Assembly: GCF_037975245.1 (NCBI RefSeq)
Contig: NC_092567.1
Location: 21,114,876-21,178,875 of the forward strand
Direction of reading: 5' to 3'
From: Apostichopus japonicus
Lineage: Eukaryota > Echinodermata > Holothuroidea > Aspidochirotida > Stichopodidae
DNA: 64,000 bases
Every line of letters starts with the position of its first letter. The stretch's first letter is position 1. Position numbers and translations under genes: made by a program. Under the pieces are notes generated by a model. The model did no database searches and was not told the origin of the DNA. It was given only the letters and a program-made list of their open reading frames with translations. This document shows, piece after piece, positions 52,817 to 63,650 of this stretch.

Positions 52817-55650
52817 ATATATAACAGTGTAAGCTGTTGGTATTTGGTTCAAACGTTCTGTTCACCGTCAAGGTGGCCTGCGTGATGTGTATTGTTTCCT
52901 GGTGTGGCTTCGGCTTCTATGTATTTCTGACATGGTTATCTCAGCTATATAGTATATACTACATCATGTATATATATATACATATAGAATATGTTGTGTA
53001 AGTCAACGAGCACAGACGTGAAACGAAATTACATCGCGTGAACTGGCGACGACTCTCCTTAAAATTGGAATTTCTATCAATTATACCAAATAAAGTTTTG
53101 TTTTTCTTTTATAGTGGAGAAAAGGACACAAATGAACATCAAACTACTATCTCCCATATTTGGGTGTAGAGGTGTGTTAATTATTCATTTACTTTTTTTT
53201 GTTTGGAATTTAATCCTTTTCTTCGTTTTTCGTCATATTTTCGTGTCTGAATTGCATTCCTAGGTCGTATTGTTTCTCATACTGTCTTCTTCATATTATT
53301 ATTATTCTTCTTTTTTTTCTTCTTCTTCTTCGCTTTGGTTGTTATGTTTGCCGTGTTGTTGTTTCACTCGCTGTTGACATTGTTTTTTATCCTCTTTTGT
53401 ACACTTGCACATTACATGTCTATGGCGTGTATCTTAAAAGGTAAAATGATATTTTAACATAAGATTTGTCTCAATTTTTTTTTTAATAATGTTTTAACTT
53501 CCTGATCAGTTGCGTTTGCCCTGAAAATAACGTCGAATAATAATGATGTTTCGATATTTAGTCAATTATTTGTATACTCCTTGATAATAGTGAATTTTAC
53601 GGAGCCTATATACATAAGTAATTGAATATTTCATTCACCTCATCATTTCGTCCACCTCTCCTCTCGTCTCCCCGCCCCCCCCCCTTCATCCTCCCGGCCG
53701 AACGTCCCGCTCCCCGTCGCTCTTACCCCAGCTCTTTATCTCTAGGTGGGGGCATTTCCCCCAACACTGTTTGTAGTATGGAACAATCATGCCGCATGTC
53801 AACCGCCCCACCCTACCCCACCCCCTCCACATACATATTTTGTGTGGCTTGGAAATGGGGGGTTAAGTAAGCGGTGAATATAACAGAAAACAGACAACCA
53901 AACGCACGAAGCTTAGAGTCGTATTAATTATTTTAGGAGGGGCGCATAATACTCGTGACCTGTAAATTGTGCATTTTTGGTACACATTACGATGGCACAG
54001 ATGGGGCCAGAGGGGGCACTGTATCTGCACGGGATGGGGAAGGGGGGCACGGTCCCTCTGCGCCCCGGTATTTTTACGGGCCTGTACTTGCCCCCGCCCT
54101 GTCTCTTAGTACGAAATATCGTGGATACGCCGCCTCATCTTATTACGTTATTGTGTTAGCATTCTATTCATCCCTTAAATATGCAAGTATAGTTTTAAAC
54201 TAAATTGTGAAGAAAAAAAAAGACTCAACGTACATGAAACCCCACTACTTTTAACAAGATGGTACCCGGAACGAAATTTTACGACCATTTTGTGAAGCGT
54301 ATACAATATCACCTGACGCCCGTGAATTGGTTAAGTTATTTCGTCGTGTGGTTTTGTAGATATAGGGTTTAATAATAATTATTATTATTCCTGTTTCAAT
54401 GAGCTAAATGCAAACTCCATCTGCCCCTGGTACGAGCTAATACCACTCTTCTACGAGATACTAATATTTGGGCGCTTGATGAAAACTTTAATTGGCAGTT
54501 CATTTTCACTTGAATAAGAAAAACATTCTCGAAAAGGTTAACCTTGTAATAAGCAGTCTCAGATCGTTCGCATCTGTTTCCTAAGACTAATCATATGTGA
54601 AAACGTTATAAATCATTGACAATTGATTTTTCTCTGCTATAAAATACCCGGTTATTCAGATACTTTGGGGGTACCGGTAAAAAGAGACATGTTGAAAGTT
54701 CTTTAAACAATTGGATGACCTTAACCTCCACCGTATATACATCCTGACGTCGAGATTAGCTATTTTCACCTGTTTTATCACTCTTTACATAGGCCTAGTA
54801 ACTCATTAAACTAACGTCTAAAAGTTCCCGAAAGGTATATCGAAGTCAAAATTGTTTTCGATTTTTTTTTTCAATTATCACTTACTTCCGTTTCTATAAC
54901 CTTTGAACGCTGATCTGATTACCTTGACAGAAACTTTATTACACATCTCTGATCGGTCCGACAGATTTTTTTAAATTGATTTGTTTGTTTGTTTTTTTTG
55001 GGGGGGGGGGGTATGGACCGAATGTGCTTTACGCTTCAAAACATTTTATTCCTTGAATATACAGTGTGTTCGCGTGCACGGTCAAACCCTGGTGACAATT
55101 ATATCACCGAGCTCTTTGTTTGAACTGTACACTTATTATCAATAAGTACACCATGAAAATGAAAAAAAAAAACATTATTCTTTGACCAATATTTCTTCAG
55201 GACCCTGATAACCCCCCCCCCCCCACCCCGGGCTCGATGGATGTAGCCCATCCCATAACTTCCTCCCCGTCTGGTGAGACCTATACTAATGGTTGCTTCA
55301 AAATGTTAGCATGCTAAAGGATTCAAAACTTACCGAATATTTTGCCCCTATATGTTATACATTGGTGCGGTTCAAGGAGAACCATTAAATGTTGTTTTTT
55401 TTTTTTTTGCCATGAAAGACGATTTTATGTTTGACCAAAAAAGGTTTGAAAGGTTCCAATCACTGATCAATATTTGAGTATCGGAATCTCTATCGATCAG
55501 CAAAATCTCATATGACAAACACGGAATATATACCTCTTATAGCTGTTGAGGTTTTTACTTAAATTCTCAAAACTGCAGGTTAAAATCTTAAAGACAATAT
55601 TTAGAGCGTTATGGGATGTGTTATCCAGATATTTTTCTTCTTTCTTTCAG
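52471..55650. other. Intergenic with long TA tract
   Basis: A (TA)n tract of about 90 bp occupies 52734-52824. Poly-C runs near 53677, poly-G near 55003 and poly-C near 55212. No exon recognised; any 5'UTR exons of the sulfotransferase should lie here or further upstream. Confidence 0.5.
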
Positions 55651-55652
55651 GA

Positions 55653-55866
55653 ATGTCTGCTGTTAGCGCACAACACCGTCTCAGCCGCTGCTTTTGGCCC
55701 GCCGTTTGCGTCATTTTCTTTTGTACGTATATAATATGTAATACTTACAACGTCAGATCCAGTTCACGAAGCAAGCGATTAAAGCATCAACCTGGTGACG
55801 TTATTAATGTCACTTCCGCGTCTCATATCACGGAAATTAAAGGTCACCTCTCAAATTTATCTTCAG
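55653..55866 (+). CDS. Sulfotransferase exon 1: signal anchor and stem
   Basis: A 3' splice site TCTTTCTTTCAG ends at 55650, and the ATG lies 2 bp inside the exon. Encodes residues 1-71: a short basic cytoplasmic tail (QHRLSR), a hydrophobic span CFWPAVCVIFFCTYIICN, a basic patch (RSSSRSKRLK) and stem sequons NVT and NLS. Donor TCTTCAG/GTGAGG, phase 1. A 5'UTR exon must lie upstream. Confidence 0.75.
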
Positions 55867-58800
55867 GTGAGGTTCTTGTTTTTTGGGTTTCTTCTTTCTT
55901 TGATCGCATGTGTCGGGTTGAAATCCAAAATATGTCAAGAATGGTCAGCTATAGGGTCCACATTTTTATGTCACTTTTAACTGGCTATATATATCAGAGC
56001 AATATTCTTCAATAATGTTTTGTAGTCAATGTATTGTCTTATAAATTTTAATAACTCAAAAAAAAAAAAATTTAATCTTTGTATATACAATAGAGCACAC
56101 TAGGTTGACAGACAAAGCCATTTGTCCTTGACTAATTTGTAATTCATATCGCAAAAAGAAAATATATATATTTACATATATATTATTTGATCCTTAACAT
56201 ATACTTTTATGATTTCATATTGAGTTCTATGTTTACACGTGAGGAACTGATCTGATTGTCAGTATTTTTAGACTAAATATTCCAGCCACTTTTAAACTTG
56301 ATGAGCATCAGGTATTTAAAGGGAAATTTTCAAAATCGTGCTATTGAACCACCGCCTGGACGGATAACACTATTTTGCAAAGGGTCTACCACATATATTG
56401 ATATTTAGTTTGTGTTTAGGTGATCCTTCAACACGATCGAAAAACCTGTTTTTTAATAGTCCGCTAATTAAACGTTACAATTCATTCCGATTAATGAGTA
56501 AAGACGTACTGGCAAGTGCACACGCTTTATGCAACCAGGGTTTAGCGACCATCATTATTCACATAACTGTCACCTAATACCCATCACACCCCTCCCACCA
56601 GTGACGTACACAGAATTTCAAATGTGGACAACCCAAGCCCCCTCCCTCCCACCCACCCACCCTCCTCGCCACTCACTTCTGACTGACTTAGGCAAACCTG
56701 TAAGGAAATACGTCCTGAATGTAAAAAAACAACTAGTCTGAATGTTTTACCCACAACTTACAAGGACGGTGCGGACCATGGACTATAGGACTCACTTTGC
56801 GCACGCCACTGCCTTCTCCACCCATTAACCCCCCTCATTACATTACCCCCCCCCCCCCCCCCAACCTCCTGCCTTTATACGCGATATGACGGTATAGCCT
56901 TTGTAAGCTATGCATTGTGCGTTTACTATACTTTCCCTAATAACTTCTAGACTTTTGTTCTGTTATTTCCAGAGTTTGTGTAAAACGTGAATAGTCTAAG
57001 ACAATCAATCTTAAATGGACTTTATGATGACCAGTGTTTTGCACGCAGTGTCTCTAGTATGATCTGTATGTGACATGTAGATGAACCCTCCACGTTACCA
57101 AGACGACAAAGTCAAGTGTTTACCGCCAAAAGATATCATGGTATGACAGGTTGCCAATGGGACGAGCAGCCGTTTCCTAGTTTAAATACTAGATTGAAAA
57201 GAACCGGATGTGGTATATTTATAGGCCTATATAGAACATGTCCAATATACTTCGAAGTATGATGAGGTTTGGAATCTGTCTAATATAACAAAACAAATAT
57301 CTTGTCTGGCCATTGTTTTTTCTAAATTTCGGAGCAAAACTAATAACCAATTCAAAAGTAACAATGTATTATTTCAGATTTAGTGTATTTCCTTAGAGGA
57401 AAGTGTTCTCACAGTTGAATAAGTAGGTATTTGAAAAGCAAAACAAAGCTGAGATCAACATTGAACCCAAGTTAGCATATTTTGAACCAAAGCCGCATAC
57501 ATAAGTGTACATTATAAAAAAAAATATATCTGGTGCTGAAGTTGTTTGGAAAGAAGTACTTGGTATTCAAGTAGTAGACTGTATGCTGGTGTCTTTCACA
57601 TTATATTGATATGCGTGGGAAGCGTTTAATTTTTATTAAATTTCATCGACTGACTGACGAACCAACTAACGAACGAACGAACGAACGAGTTTGAGGAGTG
57701 ATAAAAGGAAAGTCCAGGAAAACTTTAGTTTGACTGAAGAAGGTGAATCGCTGCCTAGGCCCGTAACCAGACCTGGGCATGGGGCCGTTCCATCCCACCC
57801 CTTCCCATGCATGTAGACTACCTTGCCGTTCCGCCTGCGTCACCATAGTGCGTAACAAAACTACCAACATTACAGAGTGCGTGCATATCACCCTCCTTAA
57901 ATTGTTGATGCCCGCCCTTCAACTCTGACTCCCGGAAGACCGCACTTCCTATACTATAGCCTATGTAGTAAGAGTATCCAACCTGTATTTGACGTAGCCA
58001 CATGCTGTGAAGTTAATTCTAAAAAGATAAACCATTATACCCCCATCAGCCCAAACAAAAAGAAGATTGATATAGAGTATTAAAGCTTTCCCTAATACAA
58101 AATATAAGAGTATATCCTTTTACTAGGTGTGTAACTAATTAAATGCGAGGGACGTAGCCAGGGGGGAGCAGGGGGAGCGACCGCCCCCCTTTCAGTGTCG
58201 ATTTTTTTAAACTGTCGTTTTTTAGCATGGTATTTTGTCAGTGCTCTTTTGATCTTGCAATACTCGTCAGCTCCGTTAACTCGATTGTAATCGTAGTAAC
58301 ATTCACGCCTACTGATTCAACTACTTACTTAGTTTGGCAGATGCAATTAGCTAAATTTAGCTTATAGCCAATTACAAGCCTACAGTTGGCCACTGTGTAA
58401 TAAAATACATGTTGCCTACCAAACCGCGCTCTATGGAATGTCACGAACTGTATGCACTACAACGTCGACAACGTTCGTTCTATGAGTCGTCCTAAGGTGT
58501 TGCACGAACAGCATGTTATGAAGCTAAGCTAGCAATCGTACGTGATACGCACTTCCTGTAATAATTATTACACTGCTAATACACTGCGATAACGATATTT
58601 GTTTTTAGGCCACTGCATATCTGGCAATATTACAAAATATGAAAGTTTATATTGTCCATCAGTTAAGTTCGTCAAATGTATTAAAGTCCAGGCATTGGAC
58701 AATAAACAAGAATCATCCTACTGGAAAAATTGTAAAAGAGCACTATGTTTGTCTTTCTGATATATTATGTAAAAGAACATGTAAAAGAATTCAAACAGGA

Positions 58801-60781
58801 AACAAAATCTGCTGATTATGATATCATATGATCAGGGGCGTAGCCAGTATGTAGCACTGTAGGCCCGGGCCTATATTTTTTTGGCCAAGTTATCTTTTTT
58901 TTTAAAACACCCATAATTCAAATCGATAAGCTTGCTGGACGAGTTTAAGAGTCTATACTCTATAGACAGGAAAAACTATTGAAATGAACGTAGCAAGAAT
59001 ATGGCTAAATTAGGTGACCTATTCTTCTGTCATCTAGGCTGTCATATCTATCGCGTGCCGTTTCATTCAACACTCTACCCGCCGAAAAAGACTAGGATCC
59101 GATCTTCTCAGTTTTTTAACATGTAGTTAAGAACCCGTTTACGCAGATAATATTTCAGTTGAGAAAACAGTTGAGAAATTTGCATCAGATTGCAATCGTC
59201 GGATACCTCTCGCCTTCTTTTATTAGGCAAACTTAAACATTTAATAGCTACAGTTGTATCAAAGACAATTACTGGCTATAGTTATATTAAAGACATTTCA
59301 GGCCTATCTTTGTATCTATAAGTATCAGAAGTTGAAACGTAAGACTACTCTGTACGTGTACCTTGCTAATTTTAAATACATTATGTAGTATTGAATTAGA
59401 CATTTAATAGCTACAGTTGTATCAAAGACAATTACTGGCTATAGTTGTATCAAAGACATTTCAGGCCTATCTTTGTATCTATAAGTATCAGAAGTTGAAA
59501 CGTAAGACTACTCTGTACATGTACCTTGCTAATTTTAAATACATTATGTAGTATTGAATTACGTACTATTTTAACTCATTTGTTTTTTGGGGTTTAAAAG
59601 TGATATTGAATGAGGTGTCTCAAGTTAGCAAGAGGCCAGGGAACCAGAATGAACACTCGGGAAGGGCCGTTTCCGGCCATCTGGGGGGTTTGTAAAACCA
59701 AAAATTTTCTTGTACGCTCCACGCCAACCGATGGTGGCGCTCCGCTCAGATAGTCGTGCCTACAACTTTGAAAATCCATATCAATCGCAAAAAGGCCCCC
59801 CCCCCTTTCAAATTCCTGGCTACGTCGCTGTTAAATGCTGTGATGGTGAATGTATACCATTACAAACCATGGCAAGTCAGGGAAATTTTGGGGTGTTAAA
59901 AACTGCCTAGCTAGCCATATGGTCCTACTGCTGTCAGAGTATGTATAGCGATATAAATTATGTTAGAAACTGGTCACATGATAACATTGACAAATTTTGG
60001 TCGTTTTCTTTATTCTTTTACTGCAGGATTCAGTGAAGTATGGCATGACAATATTGTTTACCCACAGGTGGATATTTCCGATTTCAAACCAGTAGGTAAG
60101 TGTTCATAAATATTACATATTCCAAATTCGGTTTTCAATATTTATTACTATACCATGCAAACGCTGACGGATGTCTTTCTCTCCTGTATTATTTACAAAT
60201 CATATTATTTAAAAAAAAAACAATTCCTTTAATTTAATACCAACAGTAACGATTTTCTAACTGACTGATCGATATAGGTTATGGTTAATTATCGATTCGT
60301 TGCAATCAATTTATTTAACAGACAATTTTCATAAGCGTATAAGCGGACAAAAATTGAGAGAAAAAAAGAAAATGACTTCATTTTAACAATGTTCGAGATT
60401 GTAATCTTTCACGAGAAAATAAAAGAAATGTTAACTTTAGAGAAAATATATTCCACTTTGCATGGCAAGGTGGTGTGTGTATAAATATATATCTCTTTCG
60501 AGATCCGGCTTTAGGAATCACAAACGATTTCGAGTTGGTTAGCATCATGTTTAATCTCTATAGAGTAAGGCAAATATGTTACCAAAACAAAACTAGTATC
60601 GTTCGATACAGGTGTCAAACGCCTACAGTGAAATTACTACCTTCCTTACCGGTTTCGAACAATCAGCGTTCATAGCCTAGTGGTTAGGGTGTCCGCATAT
60701 AAAGCGGGAGGCCCTGGTTCGAATCCCGGTGAAGGCTGGAAGTGTTTCACTGTTCTTGATTTTCCAACTCACTACGATTTC

Positions 60782-60828
<47 letters not shown>

Positions 60829-63590
60829 CTCTCTTACATATGATTTTTGTTTTATTTTTATTTCCTAGATCAAACAATATGTCCAGCTATGTGTCAGGAT
60901 ATTGAAATAGCTCCAGTCAACTCCATGCCACTCATAGCGCTTGCAAGCTTTCCTCGTTCTGGAAACACGTGGAGTCGATCTCTTATCCAGATCGCAACGA
61001 AGTATTACACAGGAAGCGTTCACTGGGAAACTGAGAGAAACTTACAACGTGTACAAGAATGTGAGTCAAAGGAAGTTTAGTAATAATCAGTGGTACATGA
61101 TACTATGTAGGGCGCAAACGAGTGCAAGATATTGTTCGTTTTCTTTTCGATCTCAAACTCCCTCCCTCCCTCCCCCCCCCCCCTTTCTTTTGCCTTTGAG
61201 GTGCTGGTTTTTGTCTGGTGCGGCAATGAGGTTGGAGGCAGAAACAACAAGAGGTAGCTTATAGGCCCCTGGGAAAATTATGTCACCTACTTACATTTTG
61301 AATTCTTAATTTTTCCATTACTATGAAAATAAAAATATCTTATTCTTTATCCCGTGTTTCCCCGAGTTCCCCTAACTGACCAAGGGCCCAGGACAGAAGC
61401 CCGTTAGACAGACCATCCCTCTCGCCATGCCTGGCTAGTGGTTAAACATGCGTAGGCACATTGAATTACAAAAGGATATATCATATAGTAAAATTCATAG
61501 GTTCTGTCGTATGCGACAGTTATATAATTTTACTGTTTGATATCCTTTTTGTTATAAATGTGCGTACGCATTACTTCCGTCAGGCAGTCTTTATAAGGGA
61601 CTATATATGGGACTATATAAAGGAATATATAAGGGACTATATAAGGGACTATTTAAGGGACTATTTAAGGGACTATTTAAGGGACTATGTAAGGGACTAT
61701 ATAAGGGACTATATAAGGGACTACATAAGGGACTACATAAGGGACTATATAAGGGACTATATAAGGGACTATATAAGGTACTACATAAGGTACTATATAA
61801 GGTACTACATAAGGGACTATATAAGGGACCAGTATATAAGGGACCAGTATATAAGGGATTATATAAGGGACTATAACTATAAAACTATAACTATAAAACT
61901 ATTAATGTATGATACATCCCATTATATCGTGAACAAGTTTTGTTTTCTTTTATTATCGTTCTTTCTTCAGGGTTCAAAGCTGGAGTAGAAGACTATAAAC
62001 TAAGAAGGGGTGTCTGTGTCAAAACGCATAACTTTGGCCAAAGTCATGTTAATATATTTGAAGAGGGCGCTATCCTTTTACTACGGAACCCCTACTATTC
62101 TTTAGCCTCAGAATTTATAAGGTACAACAGTGTCCTTAGAAATGAGACTAAAGAACGCATAGTAGAAATGATGAAAACCAACGATGGTGAGTGATAACAC
62201 AAAGAGGGGCTATATTTATTGACACATACACACACACACACACCTAGACCCAAAATGCTAGATGTGCTGAAAGGCACACAAAACCACCAGGGCCAGAGTT
62301 AGCGTGTGGGGAAGGGGGTGAGAGGGGGAGGTGATTATGTCGTTTAGCTTATATCATAGAGATGGTTGTGATGAACATCTCGGTCAAACATTTAAGGAAT
62401 ATCTTGCGACGTGTGTGAAACATTGGAGTTGAAATGGTCGTGTCTTTTTGTCAATTTGCAATGTGGTAGTGACACTAGGAGGGTGAAATATTTTACGGTC
62501 CCTCTACCCCTTCCAACCCACGTGCCCCCTCCCACCTCCTTGTTGAGTTACGTTACATTAAGCACTTCATCACTTGAGATTCAACATTTGCTAAATCATA
62601 TTCATTGCAGAATAATAACATCATTGTGATACATTTTTGAAAAGAAAACCTGTCAAAAATCCAAACAGTTTTTGCCGGGCTTGATGATGTCATATTTAGA
62701 CTTGACCAAGTCTTCACTGAACTTTGCTTATTTCGACATCGCTTGATAGTTGTCTTAAAGGATGAACCTTAAACTCAAATCAATTAATTCTGTTGTGTTG
62801 TAGACCATTAAAAGAACTAATTTAGTACAGATTCTCATATCATTGTGAATGGCGAAGAGGTTATTTTTTTTGTCTTCCTTTTTTTGCATCTAATGTATCT
62901 ATTTTTTTTATATAAGTTTGTAATGTTTTGTAAATCTTTCTGGCATGTCATAATTATAAGTCAGCTGTAAATATTTTCCGTTTTCCTATGAAATATTTAA
63001 CATTATTTATCCACAGAGGAAAATAATATTTCTTCCAAGCAAAGAGAGTAGTGATAATAATAATTTTGTCAAGCAATCAATTTCAGTCACCCAAATATCG
63101 TTCTCATAAGGATTAACTGTTTTTGCCTAATAGGCCTAAGTCCATAAACGAACATAAGTTGGGTGGTATTTACTTACAACATTAAATAACGGAAAAAACA
63201 AAATCTTTCACTTTATATTCAGAAAATTGGACGAAGAAATTCCTGGCACAGTACGAAAAATGGAAGTTTACCGCACTAAGTTGGATCAAAAACTGTAAAC
63301 GGCTGATGATAGTATTCTACGAAGACCTCGAGTCGAATCCTGTACGTGAGCTGACCAGAATGGTCTCGTTTTTAGGACAACCAATAAATCCAGACAGAAT
63401 ACAGTGTGCAGTCCATAGCTTCTCTCCCATGAAAGGCAGGCTGAACCATACGAGTCAAATGACCTTTGACCCTTATTCACCAAAGTTACATAATATTTTA
63501 GATGGTTACATTTCTGAGATTAATCAAACTCTTATTAGGAAGAACGCGACTCCTTTACCAACTTACGAAAACTATTTTCATCCTACGTAA
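55653..63590 (+). CDS. WSCD-type Golgi sulfotransferase lacking WSC domains (gene-level entry)
   Basis: Five exons (55653-55866, 60027-60095, 60869-61060, 61971-62186, 63223-63590) join in frame to 352 residues; every intron is GT-AG and phase 1. A signal anchor at about 13-32 is followed by a short stem and a PAPS-dependent sulfotransferase domain. The 5'-phosphosulfate loop is ASFPRSGNTW (120-129), VCVKTH is at 173-178, and the 3'-phosphate motif ILLLRNPYYSLASEF is at 193-207 with R197 and S202. IVFYEDL is at 260-266. The order and text match WSCD1/2 (sialate O-sulfotransferase-like). WSCD1/2 are about 570 residues with two WSC domains before the catalytic part; none is seen here. Predicted type II Golgi enzyme transferring sulfate to a glycan; the acceptor is unknown. 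Confidence 0.88.
56599..56811. mobile_element. Possible decayed hAT-like element
   Basis: CAGTGACGTACAC at the left and GCGCACGCCACTG at the right resemble the ends of the CAGTGGCGTA family. The flanks CCTCCCAC and CCTTCTCC match at only 5 of 8 positions, so a target duplication is doubtful. Confidence 0.4.
56841..56862. repeat. Long poly-C run
   Basis: An uninterrupted C run of about 16 bases. It is the longest of more than a dozen C or G runs of eight or more bases in this AT-rich window. Confidence 0.85.
58147..59830. mobile_element. hAT-like 1.7-kb element, GACGTAGCCAGG ends
   Basis: Left end GAGGGACGTAGCCAGG; right end CCTGGCTACGTCGCTG (inverse CAGCGACGTAGCCAGG), with 14 of 16 positions matching. 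Perfect 8-bp target duplication TTAAATGC (58139-58146 and 59831-59838). No transposase frame remains. A second left-type end, CAGGGGCGTAGCCAG, starts at 58833 without a partner, so an older or nested copy is included. Contains a 163-bp direct duplication (59238-59561). Lies in intron 1 of the sulfotransferase. Confidence 0.85.
59238..59561. repeat. 163-bp tandem duplication inside the 1.7-kb element
   Basis: Copies at 59238-59400 and 59401-59561 are almost identical (for example TAGCTACAGTTGTATCAAAG and AGAAGTTGAAACGTAAGACT; one change is GTACGTG versus GTACATG). The near identity indicates a duplication younger than the insertion itself, or a collapsed or expanded assembly repeat. Confidence 0.92.
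60027..60095 (+). CDS. Sulfotransferase exon 2: stem
   Basis: After CTTTTACTGCAG. The split codon gives G, then FSEVWHDNIVYPQVDISDFK and PV; donor AGTAG/GTAAGT, phase 1. Residues 72-94. This 23-residue link replaces the place where WSC domains sit in WSCD1/2. Confidence 0.75.
   Translation, partial: DSVKYGMTILFTHRWIFPISNQ
60669..60825 (+). mobile_element. tRNA-derived SINE with TA tail
   Basis: TAGCCTAGTGGTTAGGGTG (A-box, 60673-60691) and GGTTCGAATCC (B-box, 60716-60726) are at tRNA spacing. A short body (GAAGGCTGGAAGTGTTTCAC...) leads to a (TA)n tail at about 60784-60825. Located in intron 2 of the sulfotransferase, about 45 bp before exon 3. The anticodon arm is not well formed, so it is not called as a tRNA gene. 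Confidence 0.75.
60869..61060 (+). CDS. Sulfotransferase exon 3: PAPS 5'-phosphosulfate loop
   Basis: After TTATTTCCTAG. Residues 95-158: DQTICPAMCQDIEIAP (two cysteines), then PLIALASFPRSGNTWSRSLI with the P-loop-like ASFPRSGNTW, then ATKYYTGSVHW, which matches the ATGYYTGS region of WSCD proteins. Donor AAGAAT/GTGAGT, phase 1. Confidence 0.88.
61061..61590. other. Sulfotransferase intron 3, first part
   Basis: C-run near 61172-61184. No other feature recognised. Confidence 0.5.
61591..61873. repeat. 12-bp minisatellite, about 23 copies
   Basis: Unit GGGACTATATAA with few variants (TTTAA, CATAA, TATGTAA, GGTACT). The 12-bp period keeps three frames open, giving repeated DYIR or KGLY text; these are not proteins. 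Two 14-15 bp variants (GGGACCAGTATATAA) lie near the 3' end. Located about 100 bp before exon 4. Confidence 0.95.
61971..62186 (+). CDS. Sulfotransferase exon 4: VKTH and 3'-phosphate motif
   Basis: After CTTTCTTCAG. The split codon T/GG gives W, then FKAGVEDYKLRRGVCVKTHN, FGQ, and AILLLRNPYYSLASEFIRYN. Residues 159-230. R197 and S202 are in the places of the PAPS 3'-phosphate-binding Arg and Ser. Donor ACGATG/GTGAGT, phase 1. Confidence 0.9.
62187..63222. other. Sulfotransferase intron 4
   Basis: CA repeat at 62223-62243. Otherwise no feature recognised. Confidence 0.5.
63223..63590 (+). CDS. Sulfotransferase exon 5: C-terminal catalytic part
   Basis: After CTTTATATTCAG. Residues 231-352: ENWTKKFLAQYEKWK, RLMIVFYEDLESNPVRELTR (the (H/F)YEDL helix-strand typical of the family), VSFLGQPINPDRI, and a C-terminal half with sequons NHT, NQT and NAT. 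Stop TAA at 63588-63590. ATTAAA at 63645-63650 is a likely poly(A) signal. Confidence 0.9.
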
Positions 63591-63644
63591 TGTATGCTTA
63601 TATGTAATTCAATATTCAAAATTATCTTTACTACAGAATTTGTA

Positions 63645-63650
63645 ATTAAA
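63645..63650 (+). terminator. Candidate poly(A) signal of the sulfotransferase
   Basis: ATTAAA, the common variant signal, 55 bp after the stop codon. Confidence 0.45.

Larger units (their letters stand above)
55867..58138. other. Sulfotransferase intron 1, first part
   Basis: Contains a possible decayed hAT-like piece (56599-56811) and a 16-bp C-run near 56847, listed below, a CGAA tetranucleotide tract at 57669-57688, and one copy of the 1-kb minisatellite unit near 57891. No WSC-domain exon recognised. Confidence 0.5.

Noticed and set aside
52734-52824. YIYI-repeat frames
   Set aside because: Translation of a (TA)n tract.
60673-60745. tRNA gene
   Set aside because: A- and B-box present but the anticodon arm is poor and a TA-tailed body follows; fits a SINE better.
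61461-61988. 175-residue DYIR-repeat frame and 89-residue KGLY-repeat frame
   Set aside because: Products of a 12-bp minisatellite whose period is a multiple of three; they lie in an intron of the sulfotransferase.
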